The notes beneath the pieces were generated by a model. That model saw nothing but the letters and a program-made list of their open reading frames with translations, was not told the origin of the DNA and made no database searches. A DNA stretch of 64,000 nucleotides from Gallionella sp. (GTDB lineage: Bacteria; Pseudomonadota; Gammaproteobacteria; Burkholderiales; Gallionellaceae), in contig JAQTMZ010000007.1 in NCBI GenBank assembly GCA_028714075.1, positions 1-64,000 of the forward strand, in the 5' to 3' direction. Made by a program: the position numbers and the translations under genes. The stretch's first letter is position 1. The number at the start of each line of letters is the position of its first letter. This document shows, piece by piece, positions 9,477-18,313 of this stretch.

Positions 9477-10276
9477 CAGGACTTCCCCGGTTCCTCTCCC
9501 TTGGTGGCGGTTTTGTTGCCGTCACGGGAAAGTGCGGGCGCGCCGCTGTTTTTCGCCAGCACACGCTTGGCATCGTCGCGCAAATCGGTCATGCCCAGCG
9601 CATCATATGCCTGCACCATAATTTGCAGCGCATCGCGCGTCGAAGGGCTGTTCGGATATTGCGTCAGGACACCTTTGGCGCGATTGGCGGCGGCGATATG
9701 CGCACCGCGGCGCAGATAATAACTTGCGACATGCAACTCGTATTTGGCCAGCGCGTTGGCCAGATATTGCATGCGCACCCTGGAGTCGGCCGCGTATTTG
9801 CTTTCGGGGAAGCGCAGTACCAGGTCCTTGAAGGCGGCAAACGAATCTTCTGCCGCTTTCGGGTCGCGCTCGGTGGGATCCTGCCCGCCCACCGATTGGA
9901 ACACGGTGATTTCGCCGTGGAAGCTGGCCAGACCTTTTACATAATAGGCATAGTCCACGTAAGGGTTGTTGGGATATTGCTTGATGAAACGGTCGGCGGA
10001 CGACACCGCCGACTCGGTTTCACCCTGGCGATAATAGGCATAAGCAATTTCCAGCAACGCCTGCTGCGCGTAGCGCCCGTAGGGATAGCGCGATTGCAGT
10101 GCTTCGTACAGCTTGATGGCCGACTCGTAATTGCCTTCATTCAATTCCGCTTTGGCCTGGTTGTACATTTCTCCGACAGGCATATTCTTGGTCGGATCCG
10201 AGCCATCCGGCAGCGGATCAAAAATCTTGCAAGCGGTTAACGTAAGCAGCAGGAATACGGCTAAACTATGGCGCAT
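9458..10276 (-). CDS. bamD: BamD, outer-membrane protein assembly lipoprotein
   Basis: A 272-residue lipoprotein of the BAM complex. The signal peptide ends in the lipobox LTAC, giving an acylated cysteine at about residue 16. The mature part holds tetratricopeptide-like repeats (YNQAKAELNEGNYESAIKLYEAL; QRGETESAV-type and YPNSPSTRDA-type segments) that contact BamA. The ATG at 10276 is chosen because it starts the signal peptide. It overlaps by two bases the ATG of the divergent rluD (CATG), a very tight form of the bamD/rluD divergence. Confidence 0.93.
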   Translation of the reverse strand: MRHSLAVFLLLTLTACKIFDPLPDGSDPTKNMPVGEMYNQAKAELNEGNYESAIKLYEALQSRYPYGRYAQQALLEIAYAYYRQGETESAVSSADRFIKQYPNNPYVDYAYYVKGLASFHGEITVFQSVGGQDPTERDPKAAEDSFAAFKDLVLRFPESKYAADSRVRMQYLANALAKYELHVASYYLRRGAHIAAANRAKGVLTQYPNSPSTRDALQIMVQAYDALGMTDLRDDAKRVLAKNSGAPALSRDGNKTATKGEEPGKSWWQIWK

Positions 10277-11315
10277 GACTAAATCCAAAAATAATTTGCA
10301 CGATTATACCAAAGGCGGGCAATCCACCACGCAACAAGTTGCGGGCAGGGTTTGCGCCAGTGCCCCTGTTCCTGACCAGCAGCTGTTCATCGTGCCGGAT
10401 GATTGCGGGGGCATGCGTTTCGACCAGGTGCTGGCGAAATTGCTGCCGGAGTATTCGCGCAGCCGCTTGCAGGAGTGGATCGCGGCGGGGCAGGCCAGCC
10501 TGGACGGGGCTGCCGCCACGGCAAAACAGAAAGTATGGGGCGGCGAAACTATCGCCGTGCTGCCGCAGGCGCATCCCTCCGAACAGTTGCACCAGGCTGA
10601 AGACATCGCGCTCGACATCGTTTACGAGGACGATGCGCTGCTGGTGATCAACAAACCGGCCGGGCTGGTGATGCATCCGGGCAGCGGCAACTGGGAAGGC
10701 ACATTGCTCAACGCGCTGCTGCACTATGCGCCGCAACTGGAAGGTGTGCCGCGCGCCGGCATCGTGCATCGCCTCGACAAGGACACCAGCGGTTTGCTGG
10801 TGGTCGCCAAAAACCTGACCGCGCAAACCGCATTGGTGCGCCAGTTGCAGGCACGCAGCGTGAAGCGCGAATACCTCGCGCTGGTATGGGGACAGCTGCG
10901 CCACGGCGGCAAAGTGGATGCGCCGATAGCGCGCCACCCCACGCAGCGCGTCAAGATGGCGGTGGTGGAAGACGGCAAACCAGCCGTCACGCATTACCAG
11001 ATCGAAGAAAAATTCCCCGATTGCACGCTGCTGCGCTGCCGTCTCGAAACCGGACGCACCCACCAGATCCGCGTGCATCTCGCGTACCTCGGCCACCCGC
11101 TGGTGGGCGACAGCGTGTACCTGAAAGGCGTGCAGAAATGCGCGCCGCAGCTGCGCGACCTGTTGCACCGCTTCCCGCGCCAAGCCTTGCACGCTGCATG
11201 TCTGGCGCTGGAGCATCCGGATAGCGGAGAAATGATGGAATGGGAAACACCGCTGCCGCAGGACATGGCGCAGTTGCTGCAACAAATCCGCAAAGCGATT
11301 AATGAACCCGCTTGA
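10275..11315 (+). CDS. rluD: 23S rRNA pseudouridine synthase RluD
   Basis: A 346-residue enzyme that makes pseudouridines in helix 69 of 23S rRNA. The S4 RNA-binding domain covers about 35-95 (MRFDQVLAKLLPEYSRSRLQEWI), followed by the RluA-type catalytic domain with the invariant aspartate in GIVHRLDKDTSGLLVVAK and the ETGRTHQIRVH motif. The start shares bases with bamD. An earlier in-frame start would run back into bamD coding sequence. The first ~30 residues are a low-conservation tail. It is followed by pgeF with a 14-base overlap. Confidence 0.95.
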   Translation: MTKSKNNLHDYTKGGQSTTQQVAGRVCASAPVPDQQLFIVPDDCGGMRFDQVLAKLLPEYSRSRLQEWIAAGQASLDGAAATAKQKVWGGETIAVLPQAHPSEQLHQAEDIALDIVYEDDALLVINKPAGLVMHPGSGNWEGTLLNALLHYAPQLEGVPRAGIVHRLDKDTSGLLVVAKNLTAQTALVRQLQARSVKREYLALVWGQLRHGGKVDAPIARHPTQRVKMAVVEDGKPAVTHYQIEEKFPDCTLLRCRLETGRTHQIRVHLAYLGHPLVGDSVYLKGVQKCAPQLRDLLHRFPRQALHAACLALEHPDSGEMMEWETPLPQDMAQLLQQIRKAINEPA

Positions 11316-12036
11316 ATATTGCATCATCCCCGATTGGCCTGCACCCGCGCATGTCAAAACCTTGCAGACTACCCGCCAGGGCGGCGCAAGCGTCGCACCC
11401 TACGACAGCTTCAATCTCGGCAGCCACGTCGGCGATAACCCGCTGGTGGTGGCGCGCAACCGCATGTCGCTCAACGCGTTGCTGCCCAGCGAACCGGTGT
11501 GGCTGGAGCAGGTGCATGGCGCAGTGGTTGCCGATGCGGATCATGCAGATTGTGTGGTGCGGGCAGACGCCTGCATCGCGCGGCAGCGCGGCTCGGTGTG
11601 TGTGGTGATGGCCGCCGATTGCCTGCCGGTATTGCTATGCGACAAACAGGGTACGGTGGTCGGCGCGGTGCATGCCGGCTGGAAGGGGCTGGCGGCGGGA
11701 GTGATCGAGGCCACCGTGCGGGCGATGGATGTTGCCCCGCAAAATTTCATGGCATGGCTGGGACCGGCGATCAGCCGGGATGCGTTCGAGGTCGGCGAAG
11801 ACGTGCGCGTGGTTTTTGTGGAAAACGACCCGCAAGCCGCATCGGCATTCGTTCCCGGCCAGCCGGGCAAATGGCTGGCCGACATCTATGCCTTGGCGCG
11901 GCTGCGCCTGAACGCGCTGGGCATCGCGCAAATTTACGGCGGCGGATACTGCACCTACCGCGAGCATGAGAAGTTTTTTTCCTACCGCCGCGACGGTGTG
12001 ACCGGGCGCATGGGGACATTCATCTGGCTGGAATAG
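11302..12036 (+). CDS. pgeF: peptidoglycan editing factor PgeF (YfiH, laccase-domain)
   Basis: A 244-residue YfiH/DUF152 protein. Features are the substrate/metal site VWLEQVHGA, VMAADCLPVLL with its cysteine, GAVHAGWKGLAAGVIE, and the terminal CTYRE-FFSYRRDG block. The family is reported to remove wrong amino-acid residues from peptidoglycan precursors and also has oxidase or purine-nucleoside activities in vitro. Overlap with rluD and the frequent rluD-pgeF pairing imply one operon. Its 3' end overlaps the convergent nadC by 17 bases. Confidence 0.93.
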   Translation: MNPLEYCIIPDWPAPAHVKTLQTTRQGGASVAPYDSFNLGSHVGDNPLVVARNRMSLNALLPSEPVWLEQVHGAVVADADHADCVVRADACIARQRGSVCVVMAADCLPVLLCDKQGTVVGAVHAGWKGLAAGVIEATVRAMDVAPQNFMAWLGPAISRDAFEVGEDVRVVFVENDPQAASAFVPGQPGKWLADIYALARLRLNALGIAQIYGGGYCTYREHEKFFSYRRDGVTGRMGTFIWLE

Positions 12037-12892
12037 CTTCCAAATTGTATTGGGATGTAAAACGCATCGACAAATCTATCGCCGTGACATCCTTGGTCAG
12101 CGCGCCGACGGAAATCCGGTCCACGCCGGTTTCCGCGACCATGCGCACGGTCTCCAGCGTGATGCCGCCGGAGGCTTCCAGTTCGACGCGTCCGGCGGCA
12201 TGGGCTACGGCGAGACGCATGTCGACCAGCGAGAAATTGTCCAGCAGTATCAGCTTGGCACCCGCGCTGATCGCCTCAAAAAGCTGCGCCAGGTCTTCCA
12301 CCTCGATCTGGATGGACACTCCCGCCGGGGTGATGCGGAACGCCTTTTCCAGCACCAGGCCGATACTGCCCGCTGCGGTGATGTGGTTCTCCTTGATCAG
12401 CACGCCGTCGAACAGCCCGATGCGCTGGTTATGTCCGCCGCCGACGAGAACCGCGTGCTTTTGCGCCATGCGCAGCCCCGGCAGGGTCTTGCGCGTGTCC
12501 ATGATCTTTGCCTTGGTTCCCGCCACGGCCTCCACATAGCGCCGCACCAGCGTGGCGGTGCCGGACAGCGTTTGCAGAAAATTCAGCGCACAACGCTCCG
12601 CACTGAGCAGGGCGTGCGCATTCCCCTCTATTTCGCACAGTTGCTGGCCGGGCAGCATGGTGCCGCCTTCCGGCAGCGCCCAATGGATTTTGCAGTTTGG
12701 ATCAAGCCTGAAAAAACATTCCTCGAACCACAGCGTGCCGCACAGCACCGCTTCCTGCCGCGCGATGACGCTGGCCGACGCGGTCTGCATGGGCGGAATC
12801 AATTGCGCGGTCAGGTCGCCGTTGCGCAGATCTTCATCCAGCGCGGCGGATACATTCATCAGAATGTGCGGTGTAAGTGATTGTGTAGACAT
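12020..12892 (-). CDS. nadC: nicotinate-nucleotide pyrophosphorylase (carboxylating)
   Basis: A 290-residue type II phosphoribosyltransferase converting quinolinate and PRPP to nicotinate mononucleotide in de novo NAD synthesis. Characteristic segments: NGDLTAQLIP, FLQTLSGTATLVRRYVEAV, DTRKTLPGLRMAQKHAVLVGGGHNQRIGLFDGVLIKENH (positions about 135-175), and EASGGITLETVRMVAETGVDRISVGALT. With pncA and pncB further on, the window carries both de novo and salvage NAD steps. The tails of nadC and pgeF overlap. Confidence 0.96.
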   Translation of the reverse strand: MSTQSLTPHILMNVSAALDEDLRNGDLTAQLIPPMQTASASVIARQEAVLCGTLWFEECFFRLDPNCKIHWALPEGGTMLPGQQLCEIEGNAHALLSAERCALNFLQTLSGTATLVRRYVEAVAGTKAKIMDTRKTLPGLRMAQKHAVLVGGGHNQRIGLFDGVLIKENHITAAGSIGLVLEKAFRITPAGVSIQIEVEDLAQLFEAISAGAKLILLDNFSLVDMRLAVAHAAGRVELEASGGITLETVRMVAETGVDRISVGALTKDVTAIDLSMRFTSQYNLEAIPAR

Positions 12893-13029
12893 AATCGGCT
12901 TTAGCGGCGCTCCGTGAATGTTGTTTTACGAAAATATTTCTTTCGTGCTGTTTTACCAAAGGGCGGAAGTTTGGCGTATATTTTCATTTTCGCACATTTC
13001 GATTGTTAACGATTTTCGAGGAGGATGCC

Positions 13030-13653
13030 ATGCATAAATTATTCGGGGCGTTATGTCTGACCTTGTTGCTCAGCGGCTGCGGCTACAACACCTTGCAGAG
13101 CACCGATGAGCAGATCAAGGCGAGCTGGGCGGAAGTGCTGAACCAGTACCAGCGCCGCACCGACCTGATCCCCAATCTGGTCAACACCGTCAAGGGTTAT
13201 GCCGCGCAGGAGCAGGCCGTGCTGCTCGGCGTTACCGAAGCGCGCGCCAGGGTCGGCAGCATTCAGGCCACGCCCGAACTGATCAACGACGCGCAGGCAT
13301 TCGCCAAATTCCAGGCCGCGCAGGGGCAACTGACTTCGGCGTTGAGCCGCCTGCTGGTGGTGTCGGAGAATTACCCGCAACTGAAATCCGATCAGAACTT
13401 TCGCGACCTGCAGGCGCAACTGGAGGGCACCGAGAACCGCATCACCGTGGCGCGCAACCGCTACATCAAGGCGGTGCAGGAATACAACGTCACGGTGCGC
13501 TCCTTCCCGAGCAACCTGACCGCGATGCTGTTCGGCTACAGCGTGAAGCCGTCCTTCACGGTGGAGAACGAGAAAGAAATTTCCCGCCCGCCGACGGTGG
13601 ATTTTGTCGCACCCAAACCCGCCGCGCCTAATGCTGCCGCAGCGGCAAAATAA
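13030..13653 (+). CDS. lemA: LemA-family lipoprotein
   Basis: A 207-residue LemA-family protein with a lipobox (LLSGC) at about residue 18, so probably a lipoprotein. The family core NQYQRRTDLIPNLVNTVKGYA and the later SENYPQLKSDQNF-LQ-LEGTENRI-VARNRY run are diagnostic. Function is poorly defined in bacteria. The ATG at 13030 is preceded by GAGGAGG at proper spacing. The next gene begins directly after its stop (TAAATG), forming an operon with a TPM-domain protein, a pairing common in Proteobacteria. Confidence 0.92.
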   Translation: MHKLFGALCLTLLLSGCGYNTLQSTDEQIKASWAEVLNQYQRRTDLIPNLVNTVKGYAAQEQAVLLGVTEARARVGSIQATPELINDAQAFAKFQAAQGQLTSALSRLLVVSENYPQLKSDQNFRDLQAQLEGTENRITVARNRYIKAVQEYNVTVRSFPSNLTAMLFGYSVKPSFTVENEKEISRPPTVDFVAPKPAAPNAAAAAK

Positions 13654-14490
13654 ATGAAAATATTAGCGCGGGTTGTTCTGCTTGCGCTGCTGCTGGCCGG
13701 AGCGGCGCGAGCGGATGTGGCCGTACCGCCGCTTGCGCAGCGCGTCACCGACCTCACCGCCACGCTGGATGCGGGACAAATTCAAACGCTCGAAGCACGC
13801 CTCGCCGCATTCGAGGCGAAGAAGGGCGCGCAGCTCGCCGTGCTGATTATTCCCACTACACAACCGGAAACCATCGAGCAATTCGGCATGCGCGTCGTCG
13901 AGGCGTGGAAGCTCGGGCGCAAGGGCGTGGATGACGGCGCGCTGCTGCTCGTTGCAAAAAATGACCGCGCGCTGCGCATCGAAGTGGGCTACGGTCTGGA
14001 AGGCGTGCTGAACGACGCCACGGCGAAGCGCATCGTCGATGAAATCATCGTGCCGCATTTCAAGCGCGGCGAATTTTATCCGGGCATCGAGTCGGGTACC
14101 GCGGCGATGATGCGGGTGGTCGATGGCGAGCCGCTGCCGCCGCCGAAGCGGGCCGCCGCGAGCGGGAAATACGACATCGAATCGCTGCTGTTCATCGGTT
14201 TCGGTCTGGTGGTGGTCGTGGGCGGCATGTTGCGCGCGCTGCTCGGGCGCTTTCCCGCCGCCGTGCTGATGGGCGGTGCGCTGGGCGGGCTGGCCTGGCT
14301 GATGGTCGCGCCGCTGTTGGTTGCGCTGCTGGTCGGGCTGATGGCGTTCGTGTTCGTGCTGCTGGGCGGTTCGGGGCGCGGCTTCGGCGGCTATGGCGGC
14401 GGCTTCGGCCATGGCGGCTTTGGCGGGGGAGGGGGCTATGGCGGCGGAGGCGGCGGGTTTGGTGGTGGCGGTGCTTCGGGGAGATGGTGA
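13654..14490 (+). CDS. YgcG-like TPM-domain membrane protein with glycine-rich tail
   Basis: A 278-residue exported protein. Signal peptide (cleavage near residue 20), a TPM domain at about 30-150 (GAQLAVLIIPTTQPETIEQFG, GALLLVAKNDRALRIEVGYGLEG), two to three membrane helices at about 175-235, and a C-terminus of almost pure Gly with Phe and Tyr. The TPM fold is linked to photosystem repair in plants and acid phosphatase activity in vitro; the bacterial role is unclear. It begins immediately after lemA, so the products likely act together at the inner membrane. Confidence 0.9.
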   Translation: MKILARVVLLALLLAGAARADVAVPPLAQRVTDLTATLDAGQIQTLEARLAAFEAKKGAQLAVLIIPTTQPETIEQFGMRVVEAWKLGRKGVDDGALLLVAKNDRALRIEVGYGLEGVLNDATAKRIVDEIIVPHFKRGEFYPGIESGTAAMMRVVDGEPLPPPKRAAASGKYDIESLLFIGFGLVVVVGGMLRALLGRFPAAVLMGGALGGLAWLMVAPLLVALLVGLMAFVFVLLGGSGRGFGGYGGGFGHGGFGGGGGYGGGGGGFGGGGASGRW

Positions 14491-14514
14491 CGCAAACTTG
14501 AAAAATAAAATTAG

Positions 14515-14540
14515 CCACAGAGAGCACAGAGTTCACAGAG
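14515..14540. repeat. CACAGAG-type short direct repeats
   Basis: CACAGAGAGCACAGAG followed by TTCACAGAG lies between the two TPM genes. The same wording appears around 45377-45518, so it is a dispersed intergenic repeat rather than part of either gene. Confidence 0.65.
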
Positions 14541-14629
14541 GAGAAGCCATTGACTGCCGTAAATATTGATCTTGCCTGTCAGATGATCTGGAAATGTTTC
14601 TCGCAGGCGACTTGAATTGAGGTTTTAGG

Positions 14630-15127
14630 ATGAACTTAAAACGCATCATGCGACATCTATCTGCTGGCCGGGCGTCGGTACGGCGCGCTTTTCCGTCGCG
14701 CACGCTGGATGCGGTCGAGCGAACCATCCGCGAAACCGAGGCGCAGCACGACGGGCAAATCCGTTTCGTGGTCGAGGCCGCATTGGAACTGTCGCCGCTG
14801 CTGGCGGGACAGGCCGCGCGCGAACGGGCGCTTGAGGTGTTTTCCAGTTTGCGCGTGTGGGATACCGAGCACAACAACGGCGTGTTGATCTACCTGCTGC
14901 TGGCGGACCGCGATGTCGAGATCGTTGCCGATCGCGGCATCCATGTCAGGCTCGGCAAAGAAACATGGGAGACGATTTGCCGCGACATGGAAGCGGCGTT
15001 TCGCGAAGGGCAGTTTGAAGCGGGCGTGCTCGCCGGTATTCGCGCCGTGGGTGAACACATGGCGCGCCACTTCCCGGCACGCAGCGGCAAACCCAACGAA
15101 ATGCCGGACAGCCCGGTGGTGTTGTAG
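14630..15127 (+). CDS. second TPM-domain protein, soluble
   Basis: A 165-residue protein with a TPM domain. HDGQIRFVVEAALEL, WDTEHNNGVLIYLLLADRDVEIVADRGIH and the FEAGVLAGIRAVGEHMARHFP end match the TPM pattern of the preceding gene. It lacks a clear signal peptide and the transmembrane/Gly-rich tail, so it is probably cytoplasmic or peripheral. It follows the lemA-TPM pair on the same strand after a 139-base gap, in the three-gene arrangement (LemA, TPM with tail, short TPM) I recall from other betaproteobacteria. The biochemical role is unknown. Confidence 0.85.
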   Translation: MNLKRIMRHLSAGRASVRRAFPSRTLDAVERTIRETEAQHDGQIRFVVEAALELSPLLAGQAARERALEVFSSLRVWDTEHNNGVLIYLLLADRDVEIVADRGIHVRLGKETWETICRDMEAAFREGQFEAGVLAGIRAVGEHMARHFPARSGKPNEMPDSPVVL

Positions 15128-15149
15128 TGAGCGGACAATAATGACATGC

Positions 15150-15287
15150 GGGAGTCTCTAAAAATCCAGAGTTCGCCCAAATGCAAGGCGCGAGAAAATT
15201 TTTGCGGCGCCGCATATGTACGATATGTAAGCAAAATTTTCTTGCAACGCAGCAGTTGGGATGAAATGTGGATTTTTAGAGGTTCCC
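15150..15287. repeat. 139-bp-class dispersed repeat, family C copy 1
   Basis: Begins GGGAGTCTCTAAAAATCCAG and ends TGGATTTTTAGAGGTTCCC, so the ends are inverted repeats. The interior has CGCCCAAATGCAAGGCGCG and further small palindromes. A relative with the same ends and CAAGGCGCG core lies at 20560-20698. Both copies stop within a few bases of the start codon of the following gene. Confidence 0.85.
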
Positions 15288-16307
15288 ATGCGCCCGATTT
15301 TCCATCCTGATCTGGTAAACGGCTCCACGGGAGACCCCGCGCTGTATGTCGATTGCCTGTTCGAACGGCGCGCCCTGCTGTTCGATCTGGGCGACATCCG
15401 GACGCTGCCGCCGCGCAAAATGATGCGCATCAGCCATGCGTTTGTCACCCATGCCCACATGGATCACTTTATCGGCTTCGACTGGCTGCTGCGCATCCTG
15501 CTGGGGCGGGACAAGGATTTGCACCTGTTCGGCCCGCCCGGTTTTCTGGCGCAAGTGGAGCACAAGCTGCGCGCCTACACATGGAATCTGGTACACAACT
15601 ATGCGTCCAATTTCACCCTGCGTGTCACCGAAGTGGATGGCAAGGAAGCGGCGCGGCGCGCCAGCTTCCGCTGTCAGGAAAAATTTCGCCGTGAAGACGA
15701 AGAGAGCATCGTCTGTCCGGAAAATATTCTGCTGCACGAACCGGCCATGCAGGTGCGCTGCACCCTGCTCGATCACGGCGGCATCCCCTGTCTGGCTTAT
15801 GCCTTGCAGGAGCAGGCGCATGTCAACGTGTGGAAAAACCGCCTGCAGGAACTCGGCCTGCCGGTAGGCGCATGGCTGCGCGACCTGAAGCAGGCGGTGC
15901 TGCGCAACGAGCCGGATGACTGGCAGATACGCGTGGCCTGGCATGAAGGCGATGTGCAGCAGGAGCGGATATTGCAACTATCCGAGCTGAGGCACGCGTT
16001 GCATGTAGTACCCGGCCAGAAGATCGCCTATGTCACCGATGTCGCATGGTGTGCGGATAACGTGGCGCGTATCGTTGAGCTGGCGCGCAACGCCGACCTG
16101 CTGTATATCGAAGCGGCTTTCATGGGGCGCGACGCCGAACATGCGCAACGCAAATTTCACCTGACCGCACCCCAGTCAGGCGAAATCGCCTGCGCCGCGA
16201 ATGTCGGCTGCGTCATCCCGCTGCATTTCTCGCCGCGCTATACCGGCGAGGACAAGGCATTGCTGCGCGCCGAAGTCGCGGCGGCATTCGGCGGCAGAGT
16301 GGTTTGA
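15288..16307 (+). CDS. RNase Z-like metallo-beta-lactamase-fold hydrolase
   Basis: A 339-residue MBL-fold protein. The zinc motif is THAHMDH at about residue 52, followed by a [12 protein letters not shown] helix. The C-terminal block [28 protein letters not shown] is the RNase Z-type ending. RNase Z enzymes trim tRNA 3' ends, but this branch is longer than typical tRNase Z, so the exact substrate is uncertain. The ATG at 15288 begins right at the end of the repeat. It is followed 16 bases later by archease and then rtcB, supporting a role in RNA processing or repair. Confidence 0.85.
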   Translation: MRPIFHPDLVNGSTGDPALYVDCLFERRALLFDLGDIRTLPPRKMMRISHAFVTHAHMDHFIGFDWLLRILLGRDKDLHLFGPPGFLAQVEHKLRAYTWNLVHNYASNFTLRVTEVDGKEAARRASFRCQEKFRREDEESIVCPENILLHEPAMQVRCTLLDHGGIPCLAYALQEQAHVNVWKNRLQELGLPVGAWLRDLKQAVLRNEPDDWQIRVAWHEGDVQQERILQLSELRHALHVVPGQKIAYVTDVAWCADNVARIVELARNADLLYIEAAFMGRDAEHAQRKFHLTAPQSGEIACAANVGCVIPLHFSPRYTGEDKALLRAEVAAAFGGRVV

Positions 16308-16323
16308 ATATTTTGGATGCGAT

Positions 16324-16749
16324 ATGACTACTGCCGCCCGCTGGGAACACTTCCCCCATCAAGCCGACATCGGCGTGCGCGGTCTGGGCGCGACGCTCGC
16401 AGAGGCTTTCGAGCAGGCGGCATTGGCGCTGACGGCGGTGATCATTGATCCGGCAGAAGTGGCGCCAAAAGAAATGCTCCGGATTTCCTGTGAAGCGCCC
16501 GATGCCGAGTTGCTGCTGGCGGATTGGCTGAATAAATTGATTTACGAGATGGCGACGCGCAATATGCTGTTCAGCCGCTTCGAGGTGCAACTGGACGGAA
16601 ATAGCCTTAGCGCGCAGGCGTGGGGCGAAACGATTGACGTGGCGCGACATCGCCCCGCCGTCGAAGTGAAGGGCGCGACTTACACCGCGCTGAAAGTGGC
16701 GCAACAGCCGGATAACACTTGGCTGGCGCAGTGCGTGGTGGATGTGTAG
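16324..16749 (+). CDS. archease
   Basis: A 141-residue archease, the small cofactor that helps RtcB-type RNA ligases form the RNA-histidine and GMP intermediates through multiple turnovers. The start [20 protein letters not shown] contains the conserved H-ADIGVRG site. Acidic residues in the last third ([17 protein letters not shown]) match the family, with the C-terminal Asp before the end acting as metal ligand. The ATG at 16324 is selected because upstream codons lie inside the preceding gene. Its partner ligase is the next gene. Confidence 0.93.
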   Translation: MTTAARWEHFPHQADIGVRGLGATLAEAFEQAALALTAVIIDPAEVAPKEMLRISCEAPDAELLLADWLNKLIYEMATRNMLFSRFEVQLDGNSLSAQAWGETIDVARHRPAVEVKGATYTALKVAQQPDNTWLAQCVVDV

Positions 16750-16754
16750 CTATC

Positions 16755-16835
16755 GTAGGCTGGTGGTGAGCAGCGCGAACCCCAGCATGTTCGAGATCGT
16801 AAAATGCTGGGGTTCGTACCTCACCGCCAGCCTAC
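16755..16835. repeat. inverted repeat between archease and rtcB
   Basis: Left arm GTAGGCTGGTGGTGAG followed by CGAACCCCAGCAT, right arm ATGCTGGGGTTCG followed by CTCACCGCCAGCCTAC, with a short loop. It would form a stem of about 30 bp in the transcript between the two cooperating genes, and might tune their relative expression. Confidence 0.8.
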
Positions 16836-16860
16836 CAACCATTTGATGAAGGGTTTGCAC

Positions 16861-18303
16861 ATGGACCTCGCATTATTTGAACGTGTATCCGAACACGAAT
16901 GGTGCATCAAGCCGTTCGGCAAAATGCGCGTGCCCGGCGTGATCTTCGCCAGCGAGGCACTGCTGCGCGAGATGGACGCCAAGGTGTACGAGCAGGTCGC
17001 CAATGTCGCGATGCTGCCGGGCATCGTCGGCGCATCGTTTGCGATGCCGGACGCGCACTGGGGCTACGGCTTTCCCATCGGCGGCGTGGCGGCGTTCGAC
17101 GCCGATGCGGGCGGCGTGGTGTCGGCGGGCGGGGTCGGCTTCGACATCTCCTGCGGCGTGCGCACGCTGCTCACCGGCCTGCGCGTCGAAGACATCGACA
17201 AGGTCAAGGCGCGGCTTGCGGAAGCGCTGTATCGCGCGATCCCCGCCGGCATGGGCAGCACCGGCGCGATCCGGCTGGATGCCACCGAGATGGACAGGAT
17301 GCTGAAGGGCGGCGCGCGCTGGGCGGTGGAGCGCGGCTTCGGCAGCGAAGCCGATCTCGCGCGCATCGAAGAGGGCGGCTGCATGAAGGGCGCCGACCCG
17401 GCGCAGGTTTCCGAGCAGGCCAAGAAACGCCAGCGCGACGAGATGGGCACGCTCGGCTCCGGCAACCATTACCTCGAAATCCAGCAGGTCACCGACGTGT
17501 ATGCGCCGGACATCGCCGCGACGTTCGGCGTAAAAGTTGGCGACATCGTGGTCAGCATCCATTGCGGTTCGCGCGGCCTCGGCCACCAGATCGGCACCGA
17601 ATTTCTCAAGCGCATGGTGATCGCCGCGCCCGGCCACGGCATCGAGCTGCCCGACCGCGAACTGGCCTGCGCGCCAATAGATTCGCCGCTCGGCAAGGAA
17701 TACCTCGGCGCGATGCGCGCGGCGATCAACTGTGCGCTGGCCAACCGCCAGATCCTCACCCACCTGACGCGCGAGGTGTTCGCCCAAATATTTGACAAGC
17801 ATTTGCCGCAGGCGCGCCTGCCGCTGCTGTACGACGTGTCGCACAACACCTGCAAGGTGGAAGAACACGAGGTGGACGGGCGCATAAAAAAACTTTACGT
17901 GCACCGCAAGGGCGCGACGCGCGCGTTCGGGCCGGGGCACCCCGACCTGCCCAAAGAGCTGCGCGATGCCGGCCAACCGGTGCTGATCGGCGGCAGCATG
18001 GGCACCTCTTCGTATATTCTGGCCGGAACAGAGCAAGGCATGGGGATCGCCTTCGGCTCCGCCTGCCACGGTGCTGGGCGCGCGATGAGCCGCCACCAGG
18101 CGCTGCGCAACTGGAACGGCAGCCGCGTGGTGGACGACCTCGCCGGGCACGGCATATTGATCCGCAGCCCGTCGATGCGCGGCGTCGCCGAAGAAGCGCC
18201 GGGCGCGTACAAGGAGGTCGGTGCGGTGGTCGATGCCGCCGACCAGGCCGGTTTGGCGCGCAAGGTGGCGCGTGTGGTTCCTCTTGTGTGTATAAAAGGT
18301 TAA
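16861..18303 (+). CDS. rtcB: RtcB-family RNA ligase
   Basis: A 480-residue GTP- and Mn-dependent ligase joining 2',3'-cyclic phosphate or 3'-phosphate RNA ends to 5'-OH ends. Visible are MPDAHWGYGFPIGGVAA, the metal site GGVGFDISCGVRTLL (Asp and Cys at about 95 and 98), LGSGNHYLEIQ, SIHCGSRGLGHQIG, and the guanylation histidine in ACHGAGRAMSR. The ATG at 16861 follows GAAGGG at a workable distance and starts DLALFERVSE. Its stop is followed at once by the ribosome site of pncA. No RtcR-type regulator or RtcA is nearby. Confidence 0.95.
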   Translation: MDLALFERVSEHEWCIKPFGKMRVPGVIFASEALLREMDAKVYEQVANVAMLPGIVGASFAMPDAHWGYGFPIGGVAAFDADAGGVVSAGGVGFDISCGVRTLLTGLRVEDIDKVKARLAEALYRAIPAGMGSTGAIRLDATEMDRMLKGGARWAVERGFGSEADLARIEEGGCMKGADPAQVSEQAKKRQRDEMGTLGSGNHYLEIQQVTDVYAPDIAATFGVKVGDIVVSIHCGSRGLGHQIGTEFLKRMVIAAPGHGIELPDRELACAPIDSPLGKEYLGAMRAAINCALANRQILTHLTREVFAQIFDKHLPQARLPLLYDVSHNTCKVEEHEVDGRIKKLYVHRKGATRAFGPGHPDLPKELRDAGQPVLIGGSMGTSSYILAGTEQGMGIAFGSACHGAGRAMSRHQALRNWNGSRVVDDLAGHGILIRSPSMRGVAEEAPGAYKEVGAVVDAADQAGLARKVARVVPLVCIKG

Positions 18304-18313
18304 GGTGCACACG

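Noticed and set aside
16873-18312. Minus-strand open frame of 479 codons opposite rtcB
   Set aside because: Shadow of rtcB. The plus strand has the full RtcB motif set.
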